From contig BCJU01000001.1 in assembly GCA_001600355.1 (NCBI GenBank), positions 3,183,178 to 3,247,177 of the forward strand: a stretch of 64,000 bases of DNA. Direction: 5' to 3'. The translations under genes were made by a program, and so were the position numbers. This stretch comes from Meira nashicola. Its lineage: Eukaryota > Basidiomycota > Exobasidiomycetes > Exobasidiales > Brachybasidiaceae. This document shows positions 1-9,171 of the stretch, in pieces. Position 1 is the first letter of the stretch. Each line of letters starts with the position of its first letter. The notes below the pieces were generated by a model. It worked only from the letters and a program-made list of their open reading frames with translations, ran no database searches and was not told the DNA's origin.

Positions 1-1739
1 CGACTTCACCACAATCTTCTCTTATCTCTTCTGGTTTGCAATATTTGAGCTTTCCAACATTCACCCTCGAATCCGGTATAATATTGCACAATATTCCTCT
101 AGCATACAAAACATGGGGAAAACTTGATCCTATAAAGAAGAACAATGCGCTTGTCGTGTGTCATGCTCTTACAGGAAGTGCTGACGTAGAGGATTGGTGG
201 GGTCCACTTCTAGGACCAGGAAAATTGTTTGATCCTACTAGATTTTTCATCGTTTGTAGTAATGTGCTCGGATCTCCATACGGTTCTGCTGGTCCATGCA
301 CAAAGGTAGAAGGTCATACCTCTGAATCGTCACCCGAATGGAACGGAGAAGGATGGTGGGGTCCTGAATTCCCTGCTACAACAGTTCGTGATGATGTAAG
401 AATCACAAAGCAATTGCTCGATTATCTAGGCGTTGAACAGATAGCAGCTGTCGTTGGAGGATCGATGGGAGGTATGTCAGTATTGGAATGGCCTTTGTTG
501 TTTCCGGTACGTTTTCCAGAAGGTACACCAAGTAAAGCAGACGAACAAGCACCAAGCACTCCAAAAGAATCTTATATTCGAGCTCTAGTTCCACTTGCTA
601 CGGCTGCAAGACATAGCGCATGGTGCATTTCCTGGGCAGAAGCACAGCGACAATCTATCTATAGCGATCCTATGTTCGATCATGGATACTATCATCCTTC
701 ACAAACTCCGCGTTCAGGTCTAGCAGCAGCACGGATGGCAGCTTTGCTAACATATAGAAGCAGAGAAAGTTTCGAAAGTCGGTTCGGAAGACGTATTGGT
801 GGACCTAGTAAAGGTGGTGGTGTTGGTTTTCAAAATGTAGCCAAAACAAATGCTGATCGTAGATCCAGTCTAGCACAACAAGCTGCCATGATGCACAATG
901 AGGGCAACCAAAGCCCTCGAGTACAGGGACAGCAAGCTGGAGCTTCGATTAGTTCTCTCACAGAAGCAGCACTCCCGCCTGCTGCTGCGAATGTGAATAC
1001 AAAATCTTTCTCGAATGGATCAAGCAATGGCAATGTAGAGTATGGGCAAGTAGCAGGATTGCAAACAAAACCATTCAGTGCACAATCTTATTTACGTTAT
1101 CAAGGAGATAAATTTGTCAAAAGATTTGATGCAAATTGCTACATTCATCTAACACGAAAGATGGACACGCACGATGTAGCTAGAGGAAGAGCTCATTGGG
1201 GCTTAACTGGATCAGCAGGCACGGAACCAAACACAGTTGAGCCGATAGAAATGGCAGATTTAGCAAAAGAACGCGATTCAGCAGAACAATCTGAAGAGGT
1301 AACAGTGGGAGAACAAAGATTGCCAAGAGAAGGAGAGGAGGACGATGAGGCTTTGCAGAGGGTCTTGTCACTACTATCGGTAAACACATACAGGCAAGGT
1401 GCATTGGCGCCTCCAGTTCTGGTGGTATCTGTCGAATCTGATGGTCTCTTTGCACCACCAGAACAAGAATTATTGCACCAATTCATTCAAGGTAGTGAAA
1501 TTGTCAACATTCGATCACCTGACGGTCATGATGGATTCTTACTCGAATTCGTACAGATTAACGATCATGTGGGAAGGTTTTTGCGTGATGCAATTCCTGA
1601 CATCTATGAAGGAAATGGAGTTGGTTATGAAGAATGGAAAGATTGGGCAGGAACAGATTCAGAAAGTATCAAAACAGGCGGAGAACGTGTTGTGAAAGAG
1701 TCAATGTCTGGAGAGGTGGAAGATTTGACTAGGTGGTAA
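1..1739 (+). CDS. MET2: Homoserine O-acetyltransferase, 5' end outside window
   Basis: Acetylates homoserine with acetyl-CoA, an early committed step of fungal methionine synthesis (family knowledge). The frame is open from base 3 and shows enzyme sequence at once, so the start codon lies left of the window. The alpha/beta-hydrolase core is clear: HALTGSADV, DWWGPLLGPG, SPYGSAGP, the nucleophile elbow GGSMGG with its serine near base 462, the acid in ESDGLF near 1433-1450, and the histidine in DGHDGF near 1521-1536. Two low-complexity insertions rich in N, G, Q, S and E interrupt the core, at about 800-1075 and 1200-1350; I take them as surface loops because homologous sequence resumes after each. 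The gene converges on the glyoxalase-like gene, leaving a 62-base gap. Confidence 0.93.
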   Translation, partial: TSPQSSLISSGLQYLSFPTFTLESGIILHNIPLAYKTWGKLDPIKKNNALVVCHALTGSADVEDWWGPLLGPGKLFDPTRFFIVCSNVLGSPYGSAGPCTKVEGHTSESSPEWNGEGWWGPEFPATTVRDDVRITKQLLDYLGVEQIAAVVGGSMGGMSVLEWPLLFPVRFPEGTPSKADEQAPSTPKESYIRALVPLATAARHSAWCISWAEAQRQSIYSDPMFDHGYYHPSQTPRSGLAAARMAALLTYRSRESFESRFGRRIGGPSKGGGVGFQNVAKTNADRRSSLAQQAAMMHNEGNQSPRVQGQQAGASISSLTEAALPPAAANVNTKSFSNGSSNGNVEYGQVAGLQTKPFSAQSYLRYQGDKFVKRFDANCYIHLTRKMDTHDVARGRAHWGLTGSAGTEPNTVEPIEMADLAKERDSAEQSEEVTVGEQRLPREGEEDDEALQRVLSLLSVNTYRQGALAPPVLVVSVESDGLFAPPEQELLHQFIQGSEIVNIRSPDGHDGFLLEFVQINDHVGRFLRDAIPDIYEGNGVGYEEWKDWAGTDSESIKTGGERVVKESMSGEVEDLTRW

Positions 1740-1801
1740 TGTATGTCGAATGATGAATTTAATAGATGAATTGCATTTCCAAATAATGATAACTTTAAAT
1801 T

Positions 1802-2950
1802 CTATGGAGGTATATTGACACGCATAGGATGTAATCGTAGTCTGCCATAACCCAACTTTGCACTTTCGCGTTCTATGCCATCCGGTGGAGCAGTAGAGGG
1901 TAACTTTTCAGCAGCAACAGAGATTTCTACTTCGAATAAGCCTTCTCCGTATGTTTCTAGCCATTCAACTTCTGCTGGATCATCTGCTGCTTTGATACGA
2001 ATTGGCAATAAAGGTCCTTCGGGTGTAGCAAGGTATAATTCGACAAATGAATCAGGCAATGCTGTTCTACCTTCAGTTTTAGGAGGTGGTCGGGTATCTA
2101 CAATTGTACTAGCGATTTGAGAGAAGCCTTGCTGAGCGACTTGTTTTGAAGATAAGATTAGTTGAAGAGATGCTAATCTTGATGGAAAGTTTTCTGGATA
2201 ATAAAGAAGCGTTAAAGCCGAAAGACCTCGAGTAAGATTCGGATGAGGAGGAGAGGGTGTTGGAACTCTCCACCAGCGAGGCGTTATATCTTCACACCAA
2301 AATGGAAATGTGCCTCTTTGAATATCTTTGAATAAGGCAGGAAATGTGACGTTCCATCTAATCTCTTTCCCACTTAGAGCTCGTCTTCCTCCTTGCTGAG
2401 AATTGTTGTATCGTACTAGAGGGGATGACTTTTCTTCTTCTTGAGGGATCATTTGCTTTTCGGAATTTTCTGTTTTCTCCTTTTTTGATGCTTTTTCTCT
2501 ATCAGCTTCGATTTGATTACTTACTTTATTGATAGTCTCCACCCTTGCATCTTGTTTTCCTCCTCGCAAGCACCAATCTATCCAACCGACCTTTCTATCC
2601 CACCACCAATGTTTACTTCTCCTTTGCTTCCATTCATTTAAAGTTTCATTTTCGTTTGTGTATCCTTTTAATGGTTTTTCTAAAAATTCAATCAATTCGA
2701 TATAAACACCATCAGTAAGAATGATTAATGCATTTTGGGTTAATCCATCTGCATGAACACCTCCACGTTCAACGCTGAAACCTAATTGTTTGTATTGTTC
2801 AACTGATTCTCCTAATTTACCGGGTGAAACTAAATGAACGATATGATCTAACTCTGGTGGTTCTGCATATGCGATCGATGGTACGCTATCGGTCGTCATC
2901 TTTTTGTTGACTGTGATGAAGAATGTGTTACTTTTTCCAAGTTTTAACAT
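1802..2950 (-). CDS. Glyoxalase/VOC-fold domain protein
   Basis: Probable member of the fungal glyoxalase-like family (vicinal oxygen chelate fold); the substrate is unknown. The N-terminal part has LDHIVHLV, the VEQYKQLGFSV segment and the VYIELIEFL strand expected of such a fold. A charged K/E-rich linker follows at about residues 140-190, then a second conserved half with FPFWCEDITPRWWR. An in-frame ATG at 2950 gives 382 residues; a second at 2899 (MTTDSVPS) starts closer to the conserved fold and may be the true start. Family assignment is moderate: the fold motifs are visible, but no metal ligand set can be proved by eye. It is divergent from the dynein gene across about 300 bp. Confidence 0.7.
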   Translation of the reverse strand: MLKLGKSNTFFITVNKKMTTDSVPSIAYAEPPELDHIVHLVSPGKLGESVEQYKQLGFSVERGGVHADGLTQNALIILTDGVYIELIEFLEKPLKGYTNENETLNEWKQRRSKHWWWDRKVGWIDWCLRGGKQDARVETINKVSNQIEADREKASKKEKTENSEKQMIPQEEEKSSPLVRYNNSQQGGRRALSGKEIRWNVTFPALFKDIQRGTFPFWCEDITPRWWRVPTPSPPHPNLTRGLSALTLLYYPENFPSRLASLQLILSSKQVAQQGFSQIASTIVDTRPPPKTEGRTALPDSFVELYLATPEGPLLPIRIKAADDPAEVEWLETYGEGLFEVEISVAAEKLPSTAPPDGIERESAKLGYGRLRLHPMRVNIPP

Positions 2951-3253
2951 TTGATAAAAGTTTAATTCTTGACTCACACACTAGTCTAGTATCCATTTTG
3001 ACAAGTAGACTAGACTGTTGGAGTTTTGTAACACGCGTGCACCCTTAGAGTAAAGCAGAAATCTCACTTGGTTCAGGTTTTGGAAAAGGCATAAGCTTTG
3101 AACGCGTGAATGGTCGACTAAATTGCCGACAACCAACACTTTTTGTGATTTCAATTGCGCCCTACAAGTTGGCTCATCTTCCATCATCAATCTCCTCATG
3201 CACTCAAAATATTATTAGAGAAAAGTTGCATCAATCAAACAGAAGATCCTTTC
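2951..3253. promoter_or_regulatory. Divergent promoter region
   Basis: Gene-free 303 bp between two divergent starts. It contains two ACGCGT hexamers (3033-3038 and 3102-3107), the fungal MCB/MBF-type core. The same hexamer recurs in several other promoters of this window, so its meaning here is uncertain. No coding sequence is seen. Confidence 0.4.
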
Positions 3254-5401
3254 ATGGTATCCACTTCGACATCTATCGATGCTCCTGCGGCTTCTGGCTT
3301 AGGCGGTCATAGCTATGACAGTATACCCACAACTCCTCTAACGAGTAAATTGAATGGTCGAGCAAATGGATCGATAAAAGAGCCAGTAAATGGAACTAAT
3401 ATCGATGGACAGACAGAAGAAGATTTGTGGGGAGAAATTTTGAGTAGCGTTCAAAGTTCAAGAGCTACTCCTGTGAAAAATATAATCGTTTTCGGACAAC
3501 CGCAAACTGGAAAGACGACCCTTTTGTCTCATCTAGCTCAATCTTCACCTTCGTCATTCTTGGCTGATACGATCGATGTATCTGATGAACACAAAGATAC
3601 AAATCCACAGGCTGTGAATGGAAAAAACATAAGCTCACATGGTATTGCAGCAGCTGATTTAGGATTGGGATACGGTTATTTTGATGTAGGCGATGATGAT
3701 GGGGAGGATACAGTTGCCAGAGTTGGAGTATATCAAATCTCTTCAACACATCCCGCACACAATTCCCTTTTACCATTCGCATTTTTGCTTAATTCGACCT
3801 CTAAAGAAGATATAAAGAATAATGAAGGCACCACAAAAACCACGACTTCACAGAGGCTTACGAATCAGGAGCGCTCAAAAGGAGCTATCGTCAACACACA
3901 ACCAAAGCCTTCGATTGCTTCATTGAGAGATTCGATATTTCTTATTACTCTCGATTGGGAATCACCATGGACGTTTCTTTCCCAACTTCTCGAATGGCTC
4001 GGAGTGATAGGGGATTTGGTGGATCGTGCGGTTGCATCATCGTCTGGAAGCGAAGAAGGGAAATGGTCTCAAGAGCGTGTGATTCTTGGCGAAATGAAAG
4101 AGGGGATTGAGTCTTATATTCGATCGTATGCTGAGCCTCAAGCAGTAGGCAATTCAACTATTCCTGAAATGGAAGAATTGGAAGTAGGTGAAACATCAAC
4201 AGCTAGTGCAATAGTTGCTGTATCCAATCCTACAGGATTGGACGATGACAACAAAGCACCACTTCCAGAAGGATGTCTAAGTCACAATTTTGGTGTTCCG
4301 ATCGTTATAGTATGCACAAAAGCCGACACGATCACTCAATTGGAAAGGCAGAGAAATTTCAAGGAAGAACAACTTGATTATATTCAACAGGTTTTACGAA
4401 CTGTTTCGCTAAAATATGGTGCAGCACTCTTTTATACCGCGCAATCAAGATCGCAATCATATGATATATTGCGAGAATACTTGTTGCATCGCATGTTTGC
4501 CTCAAATCGACATCATTCTGCTACGAGCGCCTTCCTCTTCCGACATAGAGCTTCGACAGTGGAGAGGGATGTTTTGATTGTACCTTCAGGTTGGGATAGC
4601 TTTGGAAAGATTCGGGCGTTACGTGAAGGTTTTGATTGTGAAAGTACTGCTAATGGATGGGAATGGGATGTGAAAGTGGAGCAAGTTCGTAGAAACAAAA
4701 ATTTACCGCAAGGTTCTGCAGAAGCAGAAGAGCAAGCCGAGCAAGAGATTAATCGAAGAGATTTGCCGGGATTAGTTGGAAGTGATGTTGGACAAATTAG
4801 CAGTGCGGTAAAATTGTATGAAGATATTATTGAAGATTGGAATGCGATCGGAGGCGCTAATTTAAGCACTGGTGGACATACAAAAGTCAAAGAACCTGAT
4901 CAGCAAGCCTTCTTGGCACAATATTATGCTACTCTTCAACAAGATTCTGATATTCGCACAAAGAGCAACAATCAAAATGCACGATCAGGAGTGTCGAAGG
5001 AGGACAGTGTATCAGCACAAAGAAGTGGAGTGGTGGGACCGATGGGTAGCTCAAGCTTAAGTTTACCAAGTGTGGAGAAGATAATGCAAGAGCGTAGGAT
5101 GAGTGATGAAAATGTTCGACATAACGTGCAACCTAGTACAAAGCCTACAAATCCGGCAAGACAAAGAGTAACAGATGCTCCAATCAACACAAGACAGAAT
5201 ACTAATACAGAAAAGTCAAGTCCTTTATTGGGATCTGGCGAAAGAGCTATTGGCAGTCGACCTACAAGTCCATTAGGAGCAGGAGCTACTTCTGGAAGTG
5301 CAAGTCCAACACCGCAACATAGACAGAGTGAAGTTTTATCATCTTTTTTCCAATCATTATTGAATAAAGATAAGCCTGCTGGTGGTGGCGGTCGTAGATG
5401 A
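3254..5401 (+). CDS. Cytoplasmic dynein light intermediate chain
   Basis: Subunit of cytoplasmic dynein 1 that binds the heavy chain through a GTPase-like domain and links cargo adaptors (family knowledge). From the ATG at 3254 it has 715 residues; upstream in-frame codons lack an ATG. A P-loop GQPQTGKT lies at residues 81-88, followed by ITLDWESPW, the FLSQLLEWLGVIGDLVD segment, VIVCTKAD in the base-binding position, and FLFRHRASTVERDVL with IVPSGWDSFGKI, all in the order seen in this family. The last 150 residues are disordered, rich in S, T, N and Q, as expected for the adaptor-binding tail. Two long acidic or serine-rich inserts make it longer than animal relatives. Confidence 0.9.
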   Translation: MVSTSTSIDAPAASGLGGHSYDSIPTTPLTSKLNGRANGSIKEPVNGTNIDGQTEEDLWGEILSSVQSSRATPVKNIIVFGQPQTGKTTLLSHLAQSSPSSFLADTIDVSDEHKDTNPQAVNGKNISSHGIAAADLGLGYGYFDVGDDDGEDTVARVGVYQISSTHPAHNSLLPFAFLLNSTSKEDIKNNEGTTKTTTSQRLTNQERSKGAIVNTQPKPSIASLRDSIFLITLDWESPWTFLSQLLEWLGVIGDLVDRAVASSSGSEEGKWSQERVILGEMKEGIESYIRSYAEPQAVGNSTIPEMEELEVGETSTASAIVAVSNPTGLDDDNKAPLPEGCLSHNFGVPIVIVCTKADTITQLERQRNFKEEQLDYIQQVLRTVSLKYGAALFYTAQSRSQSYDILREYLLHRMFASNRHHSATSAFLFRHRASTVERDVLIVPSGWDSFGKIRALREGFDCESTANGWEWDVKVEQVRRNKNLPQGSAEAEEQAEQEINRRDLPGLVGSDVGQISSAVKLYEDIIEDWNAIGGANLSTGGHTKVKEPDQQAFLAQYYATLQQDSDIRTKSNNQNARSGVSKEDSVSAQRSGVVGPMGSSSLSLPSVEKIMQERRMSDENVRHNVQPSTKPTNPARQRVTDAPINTRQNTNTEKSSPLLGSGERAIGSRPTSPLGAGATSGSASPTPQHRQSEVLSSFFQSLLNKDKPAGGGGRR

Positions 5402-5569
5402 GGAAATAAATAGTATACATTCATTCTGACTGATACCCCTACTTTGGAATGAGATTACCATATTAAAAATAGAGTGACTGATGAAAATCCGGGAAGACGC
5501 GTCGGATTTAAATATGCACTCCGGAAAAAAGACATATGCGGGGAAGAAAGACTGATATAAAGATCTTGC

Positions 5570-6181
5570 ATGAGTTCCACGATCACAATGTCACAAAAAG
5601 CAAAAGCGAATGCTGAGCAAGTTGAAGGTCCGAATCAAGTTGGACCAGGTCATATTAATGAAAGAGAGTTATCAGATTTAATCGGAAAAGGAAAAGAAAA
5701 GTTAGTTAAAGATGGATATCATGGACCGAGTATTTGGCCACAAATTATTGCATGGGGAGATCATGATCAATTTCAACACGTAAATAACGTTCATTTTTCC
5801 AAATTTATCGAATCGAATAGAATGTTATTCTTTAGTCTAATTTCACAAAAGATGGGAAAAGACAGACATGATGAAATTGTAAAAGGTAAAGGGATTGGAA
5901 TAATTTTATCTTCTTTAGCTATAAGATTTAAAAGACCAGTCCTTTATCCTGATACAATTTTAGTTGGAAGAAAACCAATTTTACCACTTATTGGAGGAAG
6001 ATTTACGATTCAAACAACTTTGTTTTCTTTAGCTCAACAAGCAGAAGTTGCAAGTGCGGAAGAGATTGGCGTTTGTTATGATTATAAAGCATTGAAAAAG
6101 GTTGACTTACCTGACGATTTCAGACAAGCACTTGAGGAAGCAGCAAAGAATCCGGGGGAATCTATTAAAAGTCATTTATAA
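5570..6181 (+). CDS. Hotdog-fold acyl-CoA thioesterase family protein
   Basis: 203 residues from the ATG at 5570. Residues 62-85 read WGDHDQFQHVNNVHFSKF, the helix-start signature of 4-hydroxybenzoyl-CoA thioesterase-like hotdog enzymes, where the Asp and the HVNN segment line the active site. It is followed by RFKRPVLYPDTI, the expected strand pair. A second ATG at residue 7 is possible. The substrate cannot be named; fungal members often hydrolyse acyl-CoA in mitochondria or peroxisomes, but no clear targeting signal is seen. It lies 168 bp downstream of the dynein gene, on the same strand. Single hotdog domain of normal family length. Confidence 0.78.
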   Translation: MSSTITMSQKAKANAEQVEGPNQVGPGHINERELSDLIGKGKEKLVKDGYHGPSIWPQIIAWGDHDQFQHVNNVHFSKFIESNRMLFFSLISQKMGKDRHDEIVKGKGIGIILSSLAIRFKRPVLYPDTILVGRKPILPLIGGRFTIQTTLFSLAQQAEVASAEEIGVCYDYKALKKVDLPDDFRQALEEAAKNPGESIKSHL

Positions 6182-6271
6182 TGATGACTTCTCTTCTATA
6201 ATCAATTTTATTGTCGTATTATTTCAATAAAAAGTTTCTTTTTTAATATACATTTTGTTTCTTAGTGACAC

Positions 6272-7048
6272 CTATGCGAAAGGGTCATCTTCTGAGTTGG
6301 TATTCCAACGATATTCTAAAAAGTGAGCAGTTCGATGTGCATGTTCCCATGCTTTTCTTCCATCATGACCTGGAGGATATGTTGCATTACCTTTTTGATC
6401 AACAGATTGTGTTAAATTTGTACGATCTTCTGATGCTACATATGTTCTTGTCATAAAAGCAAAAGCAGCGTCCATACCAGCAGTAATACCGGAAGAAGTG
6501 ATGTACTTTCCATCTTCTACCCAACGTGCTTTCTTTTTCCAGTGTACATTTGGATCTGTGTGAATAAAAAAAGAGTGAGTACAGAATGCATTGTGATAAA
6601 GATGATTATACATACAGTCAGGTGTTCTTTGATCAAATCGTACTTTATTTGTTGTCGCTTCACGTCCGTTCAGTCTACCAGTTGCAGCCAAGAGTAAAGA
6701 CCCCGTACAAACAGTAAAAACGGTTGATGCTAAATCTACCAAAACTCCAATCTTTTGTAAAATGATTGGATCTTGAATTAAAGGTAAAACACCAACTCCA
6801 CCTGGAATGAAAAGTGTATCGAATTGATTCGGTTGATTTAACATGTTATCGATTGAAGTTTTTGCTGGAGTTAAAATTCCATTCTTTAAACTTGATTCGA
6901 CTTCTAATACATTTGAATTACCTGTTAAGCTAATAAATTCAATTGTATAATAATCGCTACGTGGAATGATTGATCCTATAGGTCCCATCAAATCCAAAAC
7001 TTCATAATCATTGAATACTAAAGCTAAAATCTTATGATTCAAAGGCAT
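6272..7048 (-). CDS. DJ-1/PfpI family protein (one 60-nt intron)
   Basis: Class I glutamine-amidotransferase-like fold of the DJ-1/PfpI superfamily, close to isonitrile-hydratase-like fungal proteins. The start is the ATG at 7048 (MPLNHKILALVF); codons upstream in frame contain no ATG. The nucleophile elbow is TVCTGSLLLAATGRL with the cysteine at residue 114, preceded by TLFIPGGVGV; the usual ARWV-DGKYITSSG block follows. The stretch between EATTNK and NVHWKKKARWV is too long unless an intron at 6615-6556 is removed. Splicing joins QRTPD to YPNVHW and gives 238 residues. Function is unproven; members include hydratases, glyoxalases and stress proteins. Confidence 0.82.
   Translation of the reverse strand: MPLNHKILALVFNDYEVLDLMGPIGSIIPRSDYYTIEFISLTGNSNVLEVESSLKNGILTPAKTSIDNMLNQPNQFDTLFIPGGVGVLPLIQDPIILQKIGVLVDLASTVFTVCTGSLLLAATGRLNGREATTNKVRFDQRTPDCMYNHLYHNAFCTHSFFIHTDPNVHWKKKARWVEDGKYITSSGITAGMDAAFAFMTRTYVASEDRTNLTQSVDQKGNATYPPGHDGRKAWEHAHRTAHFLEYRWNTNSEDDPFA
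6556..6615 (-). other. Spliceosomal intron in the DJ-1/PfpI gene
   Basis: On the minus strand it begins GTATGT, has TACTCAC as a plausible branch site and ends CACACAG. It is 60 nt with no stop in frame, so an unspliced message would still be translated with 20 extra residues. Removing it restores the spacing expected for the family. Confidence 0.85.
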
Positions 7049-7517
7049 TCTGGTTGTTGGATGATATGATGATTGAAGTCTAGAAAGACACGCGCTTGCC
7101 AAGCCAATGTGTGTGGAGTCATGCAACCTTAAATCAAGAACTGTACGCTAAAACAAAGCCACAATGCAGAACATGTGTGTGCTGCGTGCTGAGCAAACAC
7201 TACGAATAATATTTCATTAATCAGACTGAACAGAGGGAATCATTTGCTTTCTTTAAGTGGAACCTTGAAATTGTAAGGCGGATTGAGATTCATCTTGTTC
7301 TAAAGTGTAATTTGAATTGATCTAACCATTTTTTCGCCCAAACTTGACCAGTATGAAAGTTACATGTACTGGGAGCGATGAATCGTCTTGTTAAAGCTAT
7401 TAGGTTGGTAAGTGTATAAATTCCAAATTCCATTAAATCAATCTTTTTTACATCAATTGCTTCCTTTAAGAAGAATGCGCTGATTTTTTCCATTCTTTTT
7501 CACTATATTGGAATCTT

Positions 7518-8273
7518 TTGCACATTTTTGAAATATTGAAAATCTATTATTTGGCCAATCACTCAATGCTGGGAATAAAAATTTTTCTACATTACCATCA
7601 AGTGAAATTACTTTACCTCGATTTGCTGCCTAAATCAAAGTTTCCACTCCAATCAATATTGCAATGTCATTCGGCTGGATATGATTTGGTATGTTTTAAT
7701 ATTATACAATTTATTTTATTATTCATAATCGACACGTTTTTAGAATTGCTGAGATTGTACTTTTGGTGATCGGTGGATTGTTAATAACAACTTCTGTGGG
7801 TATCTTAATCTGCGAGTTTACAGCATGATAGATACGTGCTGTTTTGATGGTTTCATCATTCCCTTTTGGCAGTTTTTTGATGAGCTTTATCAACTATTTC
7901 TATATCTATTGGATATTCATTTTCCTGCTTGTTTGTTGGTAATTGGTGGATCCGATTTATCTTTTGATTCTTTAGGTATTGATTATTTTAAGTTTAGTCT
8001 TTTTGTAAAAATAAGGCGTTGCAGGTTTATCTAATGTCACAATCGTTTACTATCCTATTGTTTTTGGCTTAGGAATTGCAGAAGCAGTCGAAATCTCACC
8101 GTCAACAATCAGGGTAATCTTCTTATCTTACTTTATCGTGAGGCGTTTTGGTTATCAATGGGAATTACAGTGATTAAATTCCTAATATTTTTTTCTTTTT
8201 CATTGTCAGAGATCATCAATTTCATCATCCAAACAAACAAAAAATTCAAGCAGTTCAAAGTAAATGATTATTA
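7518..8273 (+). other. Possible intron-containing gene or relic, unidentified
   Basis: On the plus strand several short open pieces are bounded by splice-like signals: GTATGT at about 7691, GTATTG at about 7973 with TTGCAG before 8030, and GTAATC near 8115 with a strong pyrimidine tract and TCAG ending near 8206. Joined, they would read segments such as PLQSILQCHSAGYDL, then LLVIGGSDLSFDSLG, LSNVTIVYYPIVFGLGI and a Ser/Lys tail ending in a stop. No family is recognised. The opposite strand also shows protein-like pieces (for example 7290-7493), so strand and reality are uncertain. Confidence 0.2.
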
Positions 8274-8801
8274 AGCAATAAATATGCCTATCTTGCGCCT
8301 TTCTGTATAAAAATAGAAATTATTAAAATGAATATACATTGCAGTCTATATTATTGTTTTAATATTTTGCCAAATACATCCTTTCTCTTTTTACACTTTT
8401 CTTTGACGATCTTTTAAACGCCCATTAAAATCGTTTATTCAACATTCAACGCCAGCTTCTACTGGCGCGCCCTTTTACCTATTCTATATAGGATGGATGA
8501 ATAAGCGCGGTCAGTTTATTTTTAATTTTTATGTGCTATGCCGACAGAACAGGCAGGCGTTTAGGCGTGTTTTTTTTTAAAAAAGGTAAGGCGAGGCAGC
8601 AATGGAATGGAAATCTCACCATAACTTCATATATATGTAGATGCAAACACGTCGGCAAAAGGGGGAAATACGGTTAAAGTGCCCAATTTTAACGCCGTAA
8701 CGAATGAGCAACCCTCCTTGGCCTGCATATGAGCGCGGTTCGTTCACCTCGTTTGACCTGTGCACATAGACTACATACATACAGTACATAGTCTACATAC
8801 A

Positions 8802-8820
8802 TGTACATAGTCTATGTACA
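8802..8820. repeat. 19-bp palindrome in a CATAGTCTA repeat block
   Basis: TGTACATAG-T-CTATGTACA is a perfect inverted repeat with 9-bp arms around one base. Related half-copies (ACATAGACTACATACA, TACATAGTCTACATACA) lie just upstream from 8764. It could form a hairpin or be a dimeric factor site. Confidence 0.6.
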
Positions 8821-9171
8821 TACACTTTAGGAGCGGCGTAATCGCCCATGCGTCAGGGTGTGTACAAAATGTACATATGCGGTGACTGCATCCTGCCACC
8901 ATATTATCATCATCTCAACATAGAAACAAATTTCAACAAAAGGACAGATTATCGATTAGACCATCTTGCTTGTCACATTTCATCATTTTGCATCTGTAAA
9001 AGTGCTTCTATCATCAATTGATGTTTAATAGAGATTAGGGCAAGGCAGTGCTGGGTGCCACAGCCATTCTTCGAAAAAGTCTCGTATCAGGAAAGCAAAT
9101 AATCGATCTGGAAACAATACAATTCACACCAAATTCGAATGATCTCTCTATAAATTTCTAAACTCGAAAAG

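Larger units (their letters stand above)
7049..9171. other. 2.1 kb without a confirmed gene
   Basis: A+T-rich stretch with no long open frame. Part of it (about 7518-8273) holds short coding-like pieces with splice-like signals, entered separately. The right part (8440-9171) is the presumed promoter and 5' leader of the SSH4-like gene. It contains poly-T/A tracts and a repetitive CATAGTCTA/TACATA block at 8762-8826. Confidence 0.5.

Noticed and set aside
3155..3253. N-terminal extension of the dynein light intermediate chain
   Set aside because: The frame is open but has no ATG before 3254; read as leader.
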